A stretch of DNA of 64,000 nucleotides from Apostichopus japonicus. Lineage: Eukaryota; Echinodermata; Holothuroidea; Aspidochirotida; Stichopodidae. Positions within the stretch are counted from its first letter, which is position 1, and each line of letters begins with the position of its first letter. The translations under genes were made by a program, and so were the position numbers. The notes under the pieces were generated by a model. The model worked only from the letters and a program-made list of their open reading frames with translations. It searched no databases and was not told where the DNA came from. The stretch spans positions 11,915,769 to 11,979,768 of the forward strand of contig NC_092572.1 of the NCBI RefSeq assembly GCF_037975245.1, given 5' to 3'. Shown here piece after piece: positions 55,348 to 64,000 of this stretch.

Positions 55348-55845
55348 GGTGGCATTGGTTCAATGACAGGACATTTGCAATGGTGAATGGAGCAAGCTTT
55401 TTAAAGACATGCTGTATTTTCAGAAGCCGATGAAAAACTCAAACCATGTCAGTACCTGACACATCCTCGTAACGATTTTCTCTGCCTGAAAATAAAAAGG
55501 TCCAACAAGCTATTTTCAAACAGCACCTTGGACTTATATCTATTGACGATTTTTTTGTTAATACTTTTTTATTTTTCTATGCTACCCGACAATATAAACC
55601 CATCATAAATTGTAGATCATTTCGCTTGACAAGTCAAGACTCATTTTAAAATTGTTAAACCTCTTCCAGTTTTCTATATATAATTTTCTGATTTCTTTGG
55701 TAATAAATTTCTGATTAACAGCAACTTTTGCAATAAATGTTTTAAACGATTTCCTTAAAATTTTCTTTTGAATGTATTTCTCTTGTCTATACTGTATATA
55801 TGCTACAATTAATACAACAATATCAAGAACATATGAGATACTACG

Positions 55846-56100
55846 GAGCAGGCTATACTGAATTGCAGCAGGCTATACTGAATTGCAGCAGGCTATATAC
55901 TGAATTGCAGGTGGCTATAATGAATTGCAGCAGGCTATACTGAATTGCAGCAGGTTATACTGAATTGCAGCAGGCTATGCTGAATTGCAGCAGGCTATAC
56001 TGAATTGCAGCAGGCTACACTGAATTGCAGCAGGCTATACTGAATTGCAGCAGGCTATGCTGAATTGCAGCAGGCTACACTGAATTGCAGCAGGCTGCAC
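55846..56100. repeat. 20-bp minisatellite, twelve copies
   Basis: The unit GCAGGCTATACTGAATTGCA repeats in register, with two irregular units near 55895-55920. Variants have TATGC, TACAC or TTATAC in the core. Confidence 0.96.
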
Positions 56101-56652
56101 CACACTGTAGCAGCATCTACTATATACCGTATCCATGGCTCCCATGTATTAAAACATATGAAATTCCAGATTCTTTCAAGACCATGGCATTACTATGAAA
56201 CGTACACACTTTCCTACACATGACCTAAGTGTTAGGCTAACTAAAGTTAGGCATACAAATTCCAAAACTTACTGGTTTGGATATTTACGAGTGACGAGCT
56301 TACCTGTCTCCTCACAACCTTAGCTGGCCCAACTCAAATGTCCAATGTATGCTAACAACTTTCGTTAAGTTCTGTTAACGGGGATATTCAAGGAGCCATG
56401 GACCCCAAACATGACATGCTGTATATAAAAAAGTTATGGCTATATCCATAATTTTTCACCAGTTTGATTTATGTCATGAACTTCTTAAAAAAAAAAAAAT
56501 GAAGATTTTCCCTCATTTTTGCTGACTCCAGTTCAAAATTCAAGGACTTTGAACACCTAAAAAAGAGTTTGTAGCCTTTTTCCCTTTTTTTCCCTGAGAT
56601 TTTTCCATTTTTATAGAGACTTTTTCTGGACAGCATGGTGTACTGCTTTAGC

Positions 56653-56699
56653 ATGCTGTATAATACATACTACACTGTAGTATGTACATTATACAGCAT
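56653..56699. repeat. 47-nt hairpin
   Basis: ATGCTGTATAAT and ACATACTA are followed by a short loop and then TAGTATGT and ATTATACAGCAT; arms of about 20 bases pair with only a 2-base bulge. Confidence 0.85.
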
Positions 56700-57305
56700 T
56701 TCAGGGAGATGTCACCATAAAGCCTTAGAATACAGTCTTGCAATTCTGCAAAGGGCAAGGGTTCATTTTCTACCTTCATTTTGCGTCAATTTCCAATAAT
56801 TGAGCAATAATTAAACCAATAGTAAAATGGTCACAGATTATTACAGATACTGGTGGTCTATTGTTTGCTAATGCCATGCTATAATAAACTAATGAATTAC
56901 ATTTTATCTTCAATGTCAATACAGATTACTACCTGAAACAATCCTCGTCTGAAACACGTTACCGGATAGAACTGAACAAACGATGCGGTTTTCTTCTTTT
57001 ATCTGATTAAACACACCGAAGACCACCTCTATGGTACAAACCAAGTCCTAGATAAACTAATTTGGTATGAATGGATTACTGTATACCCCGTTGCCCAATC
57101 TGCTCAGTAGAGATTACAGAGCACAGAAATTATCTGGTAAAACATACTGTAGCCAAAATGTGACACAACATGGATGAATTATTACATAAATGTCAAGAAT
57201 GTATATCAAGTTTGTCATGTACACAGATGTTTCATGTAATTACTGTTTAAGCATTATCAGCAAAATTCAGAATTTTTTTTTGAACACTACAATAACGCGT
57301 AGCAT

Positions 57306-57640
57306 AGGCGTAGGAGCCTAATTTGATTTTGGGGGGGGGGGGGGGGGGGCTGTAACGACTTGCCAGAAAAATGTAACCAAATTTTTGGCGCGCTCCGCAT
57401 GCGTTCAACATCTTAATGTGCATATCATATAGGCATTCTTCGGTTATTACATCACATGCCAATAACATAAAATCATTTTCCTTGTTATTACCCTTCCATA
57501 TTGGTTATAATTATTGGAGAAGTCGTTACAATAATAACGAAAATAATAATATCAGTTTAACCATTTAAAAACACATTGCAAATTATTATTTTTTTATTTT
57601 TTATTTTACCCAGCCCCCCCTCCCCCCTCCTCCTACGCCT
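57306..57640 (+). mobile_element. TIR element (about 335 bp) with 7-bp flanking repeat
   Basis: It starts AGGCGTAGGAG and ends CTCCTACGCCT, perfect 11-bp inverted ends. The heptamer GTAGCAT flanks it on both sides (57299-57305 and 57641-57647). A 19-base G run (57331-57349) sits just inside the left end and a C-rich tract just inside the right end. Non-coding; family not recognised. Confidence 0.75.
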
Positions 57641-58639
57641 GTAGCATGGTGCTGATTACTGTCAATGTCTGTGAGTACTGTTCACTGTAAAAGATACAAT
57701 CACTTGCATTCATATTACAGTGCATTTAACTGAGGACATATCTTAACACCAAGACCTTACAGATAAATTTGCATAATCTATGTTTCACAAATTATTTATA
57801 GATTTTATTCCTTGACTTTCTCCTAAGTTTGGTGAGACCCCCTCACTTTATCTTTTCTTTGTTTTCAGTCAAATTGTATTCCTGTTGAATATTCATTAGC
57901 TATGAAAAAGAGTTTTACAACACTGCAGAACTTTATCTATCATTTAACTATATAGCTAATATTCCTTTAGCTATGGTAAAATTGATCTAAAGAATTTTTA
58001 TCTAAAAGAAAAGTTTATATATCAACTATATAGCTAATACTTCACAGAAATGTATCCATTCCTGGGACATATGACAAGTATAATAAAACTTCCACAGAGG
58101 GGAATCAATTAGGAAAAAGAAAACAGTTAAAAAAGGAACAAAAAGAAAGGAAAATCCCCATTTCCCCAAACATACCCCCATTTCAAAAATTATGCCCATG
58201 ATTAGCTGTTCTACCTTGTATGAGTAGAGAGATCTGTAGATAGTAGATGGCATAAATCTGCTGCTGAAAGCACAGGTCAAGGTAAACCTGCTAGAAATGC
58301 TAGCATTTCATGAGAGTAGAATTGAGTAATAATAGTGCACTAATACAGTGGAGATAGGTCAGGCTCCCCCCCCCCAAACCCCATCTTAGTAAACGTTCTA
58401 GCAAAACCCTGGGCCGGATCCAAAAATATTTTCAAACATCTGAACATGGATGAGGCAATACTGATGTATTAAGAAAACTTGACAAGACCTTGTGCATCTA
58501 GAATTTTAACCATTTTTTAAGAGTCTTGAAAAAGTACAGTAGGTCTGAAGTCAACAGCTTCCCAAAATGGGGAAGCTTGCGTAACTTTAATGTCTGCTAA
58601 GTTGAAATTCCTATTTAGAAGGACACTCTTACAAGTACA

Positions 58640-59193
58640 CAGACTAGTCAACTCTCCCGGTTTTACCGGGAGAGTCCCAGTTTGTACTCGAATCTCCCGG
58701 CCTCCCAGTTTCATATTCTATTCTCCCGGTTTTTTAATTTTCCATCACTTGCGACATTGCTGAAAAAAGCCATCACTTAGTCCTATGCTTAGTAATTGCC
58801 CACAGTAACGCTGAACAGGAAAGGCTATTCAGTGTAGTTCGCAAGAACAGGACAGACAGTTGGTCAAGTCTCAAGTTTGATGTGACTCTATCTAGCATAC
58901 TAGCCATGAAGTCACAGAACCCAGAGTCCACTGTTCCCTGTTTCAAATGGAAGCCTACTAAAGAAACCCTGTAGAAAGCGAAGCGAGCTGCTGTAAACTA
59001 CAACAAGAAACACTGATTGGATGATTCTCTCACTGTATTGCATAAGTAGACTATACTTAGTTTGAAGTATTTACCTGTATATCATTTCAGTTGAAAATTA
59101 CCAACTTCCCTATTTTCCCCTTGTTCTCCCTATTTTTTGGCCCTGAAAAATGTTATTCTCCCTATTTTGGGGTCAAACAGGTTGACAGGTCTG
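58640..59193 (+). mobile_element. hAT transposon deletion derivative with TIR-like ends
   Basis: The left end begins CAGACTAGTCAAC and the right end, read in reverse complement, begins CAGACCTGTCAAC, giving matching terminal inverted repeats of about 13 bp with two mismatches. Between them lie a 25-nt stem-loop (58651-58675) and the C-terminal end of a hAT-type transposase on the plus strand. I see no exact 8-bp target duplication, so the insertion is old or the ends are slightly misplaced. At about 550 bp it is far shorter than an autonomous element. Confidence 0.65.
58738..59016 (+). pseudogene. Transposase remnant, hAT C-terminal dimerisation region
   Basis: The open stretch contains CLVIAHSNAEQERLFSVVRK followed by NRTDSWSSLKFD and TLSSILAMKSQNPE. 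This matches the hAT C-terminal pattern P/AHSNAExERxFSxVRKNKT seen in many invertebrate and fish elements. An in-frame TAG (58972-58974) follows KPTKETL, and the same frame goes on with KAKRAAVNYNKKH to TGA at 59014-59016. No catalytic or zinc-finger part remains. It is a dead fragment and not a host gene. Confidence 0.75.
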
Positions 59194-61595
59194 AGTATAT
59201 GTATTTAAGTCAGTATCATCAGTCTGTACAGACAATGGTTTTGCTACTGATGTAAAAAAAGTCTGTCCTTCACTAAAAAAAAAAAAATTCCTAATTTCTT
59301 TGCATGCAGTAAATAAAATAAATATAAAGGGCAAAAAAGGAAAGAAAAGAAAAGAAGAGAGTATAAAGCACAATATAACAAGATACAGAAAACTAACTTT
59401 TACCACGTATCCCTTGAAGTTACTAACAGTTAATTTCTGAGAACAAGTCCCCAGAGAAATTCTCTGAAAAACTGTCCCAAACAAAAACCACAAAAGTGAT
59501 AATCACCAGGCATCCTAGCAACCAACAAACTAAAATTTGTTATTTAAGAGTATATCTCATTTGCAAATGGCAGCAGATTTGCAAACAGGATATTCACCAG
59601 GGCAAATCAGAACAACTGTCAGACAATAACGTTTCAGAGTAGTCTCCAGATCAACAAACCATTTTGCTGACACTTACAGTCTGTCCGTCTGAACACAATT
59701 GTACAATTAAATTAGGCCATCAGCTGAAGCTCAAAATGTGGCTGTAAAATCAGTTTCGTTCCAGCAACACCGGGTCTAGACTTTAAATGCATTTTTGGGT
59801 AGTTTAATGCATCACAAACATTATATCAAAAGTTCTCCAAAAAATTTCCTGCAGTATTTTTGTAAGAAACCTTTGAAATTGGGTATGTTATGTAGACATT
59901 ACGTGCTACGATGCTATGTATTAGGAACACATGTGCTAACGTTAGATTTGGTACAGTGGTGCATACATACCACTCTTTTCTTATATGTTAAATTACGACT
60001 GATAGGCTATATTTTTTTTTTGTATAATAGTTGGGTCAGGGTTACAAGAATGGTGGAAGAGGATTCTGGTCTAAGGGTCAGTGAGGGTTGTTTTCAGGCA
60101 TTACAAGTTGTGCCCCCCCCCCCTCCATTTTCGCCAAAATGGTAAAAAATCACATTTTCAACTTTGAAATATGAAATACAATTTTTGCACATTATAACTT
60201 AAGGGTTTTAATTATAAAAATGTACCACTTTTAATAAACTCAGATATAATGCTTTGTAATAAATCAAATATTTTTAGATTTTCCCCCTATGTTATGAATG
60301 CATTTCGTCTGTGCATGTATGCGTAAATATGCGTATATAATGAAAAGTTCCTCTCCATAATTGTTACACTCCCCATCCAAACTGTTCTACAAATGCGACC
60401 CCCTCCCCCTCTACTTTACATGTAGCTAAATCCCTAGTTACAATGAGATGTACCAATGCCCCAAGACCAGTGAGCTATTTCTTTTGTATAAATCAATATA
60501 TAAGTTGGCACACTAAGACGTCATGGCATATCGTAGATGTGAAATAAAGTTATAGTCGGTATATATCCGTTACCTTAGTACTCTTTCTACAGTCTCCTGC
60601 AAAACTAGGTACTTTCTCCTTGTTACTGAAACGACATGTTTATAATTCGTATTCCTGCAAAAAGAGTTTCCAAGGGAGTTAACGCATAAAAGAAAAGATC
60701 GACAAGGTTTCGAATGGTATTTTGAATAATAATAGTTCTATATTCTACAAATAATATGAATAATAAAGGTGAATGGTACAAATAAGTGAATAACGAAGAC
60801 AGTTAACTTAAGCCCCAGATATAAAGAAATAATGTATCTATTAAGACTGGGTCGATACACTCAATGGTGTAGTAGAGCTGGGCCTTTGCGATGATTCAAG
60901 ATACAGGTTCTTCATCAAAAGGCGCGGCGCGGAATTAATAAGTGATTAAAAGTTCATCCAAGGACAGTTGTACTAGTCTTAACAGTATCCACTTCAATTC
61001 ACTGCATGGAAGTCAGATATGGTATGGAAAAGGGAAAGTCTATTCCGTAGTAGAGGTGAAGATAATTAGATGAAATAAAAGTCACTAAAGACTTGAATAT
61101 CCTTCAGTCAAAACTTGAACAGATGCACAGAACATATTAACAATATGAATAAAACAGGTAACGAAATGTTACGGCAAACAATAAAGAACCGTGATATTGG
61201 AACAGGGTCAGGGGCGATGGTTCCCCAACAACAGTATATAAACCTTTGACTGGTTTCAGGACGCGGTATTTGCGTCATCGTCATCAGTAAATGTAGTTGT
61301 GAATATGCAAGAGGTAAAGCATGCCCATAACACCCTCCTCCCCCCTCCCATCCCCTCTAAAAAAAAAGTGTGATTTGAAGAAAATGTGGATATTTATCAA
61401 AGGTGTCTGGTAGGTAGGGTAATCTACGTAAAACTACTAATAGCTAAAATGAATATATGAATAAGATCATGTTTACTGGTTCCTTTAAACTCTGGGGAAC
61501 AAAATAATGACAACATGACTTTGAAAAAGTTAACCCTCTTCACAAACTTCAAACTTGATTAAAATTTCAGACTAAGATATCGAGATTTAACACCA
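59194..61595. other. No gene seen
   Basis: Unique AT-rich sequence with C runs near 60112-60123 and 61332-61350. The frames present show no domain. Confidence 0.45.
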
Positions 61596-61960
61596 TCACA
61601 GTTCATCCTCCAAATCATCTTCCCCTGCATCAACAATCTCAACATCTTCTTGGAAGTTGCTGCAATTTCTATATTTACATAGGTCTGTACACGGTAGTTG
61701 TGCATTCATTCAGGAACATCTTCCTTTAAGACATTTGCCGACTCTACAGCTACTGCTGACACACTGAAGCAAAACATCTGGGTCAGGTGGCTTCGTCATC
61801 CAAGTGATTATAAGGTCATCATTTTCAAGTTTACATCCATGTCCCTCTGGTGAGAGTGCATCAATCCTTGGCTGCAATGCCCTACTGTGAATAGCAGCCT
61901 GGTTGGTGCAGCGCTTAACATGCTGGATCAGAGCATCTTTTGTTGGTGGTAAACTCTGCT
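61596..61960 (-). pseudogene. 3' segment of the orphan gene with in-frame TGA
   Basis: A pyrimidine-rich acceptor (CATCTCCTCCTCAG) precedes EQSLPPTKDALIQHVKRC. The frame continues through GHGCKLENDDLIITWMTKPP and LQCVSSSCRVGKCLKGRCS to a TGA at 61710-61712. The same frame resumes directly with MNAQLPCTDLCKYRNCSNF and an acidic tail ending EDDLEDEL at a second TGA (61596-61598). The first TGA sits where the Cys spacing predicts a Cys codon, so a single TGC or TGT to TGA change explains it. Confidence 0.6.
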
Positions 61961-62144
61961 CTGAGGAGGAGATGAACAGAACACCTTGTACCATGAAATT
62001 GGATATTTTTGAGTCTCACATTTTATGATGGGGTACCAATATAATTACAATTCAGCTAGAAATATGTTGCAAATTTCTTTAATAATTTCAATGGAAAGAT
62101 TAACCTGATATTGCATCTCAAAGCGTTTAGAGAATTTTTTAATT

Positions 62145-62193
62145 TTCCTTGGGGGAGGACCCCCATATTCCAAAAGTCCTAGATCCACCCCTG
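62145..62193. repeat. Possible end of a TIR repeat
   Basis: The end CTAGATCCACCCCTG (62179-62193), after a CCTTGGGGGAGGACCCCC stretch, resembles the terminus of dispersed elements starting CAGGGGTGGATCTAG. No partner end was found nearby, so the call rests on one terminus. Confidence 0.3.
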
Positions 62194-62231
62194 AACACTC
62201 AATGAACCACACATTGAAGAGAGTACTTTAC

Positions 62232-62385
62232 CTTTCAAGATCTGTATGTCTTCCTTGTCAAGAATTGTATCTAGTTTCTTCAACATAGAGAGTGGTACCT
62301 CACTTCAATGGCAACACGGTCTTTTCCTCTAATATTAAAAAAATCTGGGCTCATCTTTTTTCCGCTCTGCTGCTTGTCGAAGCAA
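62232..62385 (-). pseudogene. Middle segment of the orphan gene
   Basis: One frame gives VLLRQAAERKKDEPRFF and ends at a run of seven T. One base out of frame it continues as NIRGKDRVAIEVRYHSLC. After that Cys come TGA, two codons and TAG, at positions where related proteins, as I recall them, have Tyr; then IQFLTRKTY. The YHxxC motif resembles the HDKCY motif of the first segment. The 5' edge follows an AAAG that may be an acceptor but does not fit the phase of the first segment. Confidence 0.45.
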
Positions 62386-63065
62386 TACCTTTATAAAATG
62401 AAATAAAAAAAGCAAATTGTTTTGCATTTTCTGTTGATCAAAATGTAAGTTTGAACAAATAAGAACTAAGACAATTTTATTTATATAACATGTGATCTGC
62501 TCATCTTCTATGGACAAACAAAGACACATTCAAATTTTGCAAACCAGTGTCATGCAAAAAAGAATTAAAACAGGCTTTTTTTGACAGTACAGTACATTAT
62601 CTCTTAATGTTATGGTTTAAATTATACAATGGTAGATTATATCTGTTACTAATAATAAAGGAGACAGATACTTGTTCATTTTGGTAAAGCTAGACAGGCT
62701 GACCATAAGACCTTGCAAACCTAACCTTATTGCACCTTTGTTACACTTATTTTTCTAACTAATATAATATCTCTATCATTCAAATAAAGGGCCACAGTAA
62801 GAAAACTATGAAGCCTGTATTTAACACTTAGGCTAGTGCCCCAGATGGAGAATTTGAAACAAATTTCCGTTCCTACCACCTTATAACAAAACAAATCAGA
62901 TGACCATGCCACTAAGTAATTATATTATGTTCAGGTCCAACACTGTGCCCTTTGACTTGGATTCTATCCCTTAAGAGCTACTGATCTTGCATTATGCAAC
63001 TTCTCTTAACACTTCAACTATGCCACAGAAGTACAAGTAGAGTCGTGTAGTATGCTTAGGCTTAC

Positions 63066-63546
63066 CTCCATCGAAAGTCTCTGCCTGCTGCAGCTTGTCC
63101 CGTTTGCAACGCCTAGTAATGTATTGTTTCTTTTCCCACATATAATAAATTGAACAGGCAATACACCAGAGCTTCTGCTTGGTTTCCTCGATCTTTTCCG
63201 TCAATTCTTCGTTTAAAATCATATGGGGTCTCCTCTGGAACTGTCCGTTTTCTTGCAGCAATGTGCTTGCTATCAATGAACCGCCTGTAACACTTATCGT
63301 GGAACCCCATCATACTATGCTGTTGAACACACGCTTGATCGTAGTAGGCCATGGAGTAATCAGTAGTACGGCGATATCACTGTCTCCGCCGCTGAGATTA
63401 AGCCAATCTTTAGCGCAGGAAGTAACTTTATTCCATCGTTTATTCGTCAGTGCCTTGAATGCTTCAAATTTTACAGATTCAATGTGCACTGAGCACTGTA
63501 GATTTCCGTGTGTCGGAGACTGACTAGCGCCCGTGGGAGCCGCCAT
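63066..63546 (-). pseudogene. 5' segment of the orphan gene
   Basis: The ATG at 63546 opens a frame with SVHIESVKFEAFKALTNKRW and WLNLSGGDSDIA, which then runs into a stop. The next frame continues with MMGFHDKCYRRFIDSKHIAA and KRTVPEETPYDF. A third frame holds EELTEKIEETKQKLWCIAC, RRCKRDKLQQAETFDGG and a consensus donor GTAAGC after 63066. Sense in three successive frames implies two indels, near 63370 and near 63200. They are real decay or sequencing errors. Confidence 0.55.
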
Positions 63547-64000
63547 GTTTGTTGTTTTCTACAAAGATTGCACACAGAACTCATGGCTCATTGGACAATT
63601 CATATCACATGGTACAGATATCTCACTGGCGCACAACTTTTGAACGTAAAACGGCAGGTTTCTTAACATACGCAATAAAAAATATAGTTCGATCTTTCGA
63701 GCGGAATTGCAAAAAAACTGCAGGAAAGTACATGGAGAACTTTTGGATCATTAATCTTAGTTAATTTATGTATTCAATGCTGTAGAGAAATTTTAGACCC
63801 GCAGTTGCTGGAACGAAACAAGCGAATTTCGACCTTCAGCTGATGGCCTAAATACCTTAAATCTTTGGATTGCTTGCCGTTACGCTGCACCTTTGTAGAA
63901 AGGATTTTTATAGTATGTCTATAACATCACATCATGACTAGAAAAGCTGACTTTGAAGTTGTTCCAGGGAATTGTTCTTTAACCTAAAAACCTAGAAAGC
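63547..64000. other. Upstream flank of the orphan gene
   Basis: AT-rich, no CpG-rich block and no clear core promoter. An open frame at 63549-63764 on the plus strand has no recognisable domain. Confidence 0.35.

Larger units (their letters stand above)
61596..63546 (-). pseudogene. Broken multi-segment orphan gene with Cys/His motifs and a Cys-rich tail
   Basis: Three minus-strand segments look like pieces of one protein of a kind I associate with repeated, unnamed genes in marine invertebrates (memory of a pattern, not a search). The first (63066-63546) starts MAAPTGASQSP with FHDKCYRRFID and CIAC motifs. The second (about 62232-62385) reads LLRQAAERKKDEPRFF, then DRVAIEVRYHSLC. The third (61596-61960) has LPPTKDALIQHVKRC, then LQCVSSSC and a Cys-rich tail. 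At least two frameshifts in the first segment, one at a seven-T run in the second, stops at 62280-62282 and 62271-62273, and a TGA at 61710-61712 break it. The long middle region such proteins normally have is absent. Probably a decayed copy; unrecognised function. Confidence 0.6.

Noticed and set aside
55846-56100. CRISPR-like array of 20-bp repeats
   Set aside because: There are no unique spacers; units are contiguous. It is a eukaryotic minisatellite.
61710-61712. Selenocysteine reading of the in-frame TGA
   Set aside because: The same gene has frameshifts and other stops, and I see no SECIS-like structure, so nonsense is simpler.

Overview
This is a eukaryotic (animal) genomic window. 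Intron-split coding exons with GT-AG boundaries, long AT microsatellites, many G/C homopolymer runs, TIR elements, minisatellites and very low coding density all point that way. There are no operons, phage genes or CRISPR arrays. The one well-supported gene is closest to AMPD2-type AMP deaminase of animals. The frequent palindrome TAGGCCTA and the style of the transposable elements suggest a marine invertebrate, possibly an echinoderm, but the species cannot be fixed from the sequence.

Layout. Positions 1-35,200 hold no gene I can support. They hold the end of a TIR-type repeat (1-336), a 205-bp tandem duplication (2094-2490), two long AT arrays (about 7565-7825 and 20169-20338), a 94-bp block present twice 7.4 kb apart (8308 and 15714), a complete 285-bp hAT-like MITE (10754-11038), a 22-bp perfect palindrome (13131), an AT-rich degenerate repeat (about 20930-21320), a four-copy 104-115-bp tandem repeat (27852-28300) and a G-poor, C-rich stretch (30720-31260).

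From 35,221 to 49,035 on the minus strand lie ten in-phase coding exons of AMP deaminase. They cover the whole catalytic TIM-barrel domain to the stop codon, with metal-binding and catalytic motifs intact. A candidate eleventh exon of 36 bp (52943-52978) has strong splice sites and the correct phase. The N-terminal exons were not found and may lie further upstream. The introns carry several intragenic tandem duplications, one of which copies the 3' end of a coding exon with its splice donor. They also carry two multi-copy minisatellites.

From 53,000 to 64,000 the window is repeat-rich. It holds a GATC-dense inverted repeat, a second complete copy of the MITE with a perfect 8-bp target duplication (55062-55347), a twelve-copy 20-bp minisatellite, a hairpin, another TIR element (57306-57640) and a hAT transposon deletion derivative with a transposase C-terminal remnant (58640-59193). 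It also holds a broken multi-segment orphan gene on the minus strand (61596-63546). That orphan has a Cys/His-rich N-terminal part and a Cys-rich tail, with frameshifts and in-frame stops.

Functionally, the only intact product is AMP deaminase (AMP + H2O to IMP + NH3, purine nucleotide cycle). Everything else is mobile-element debris or simple and tandem repeat sequence. I found no clearly new biological system.
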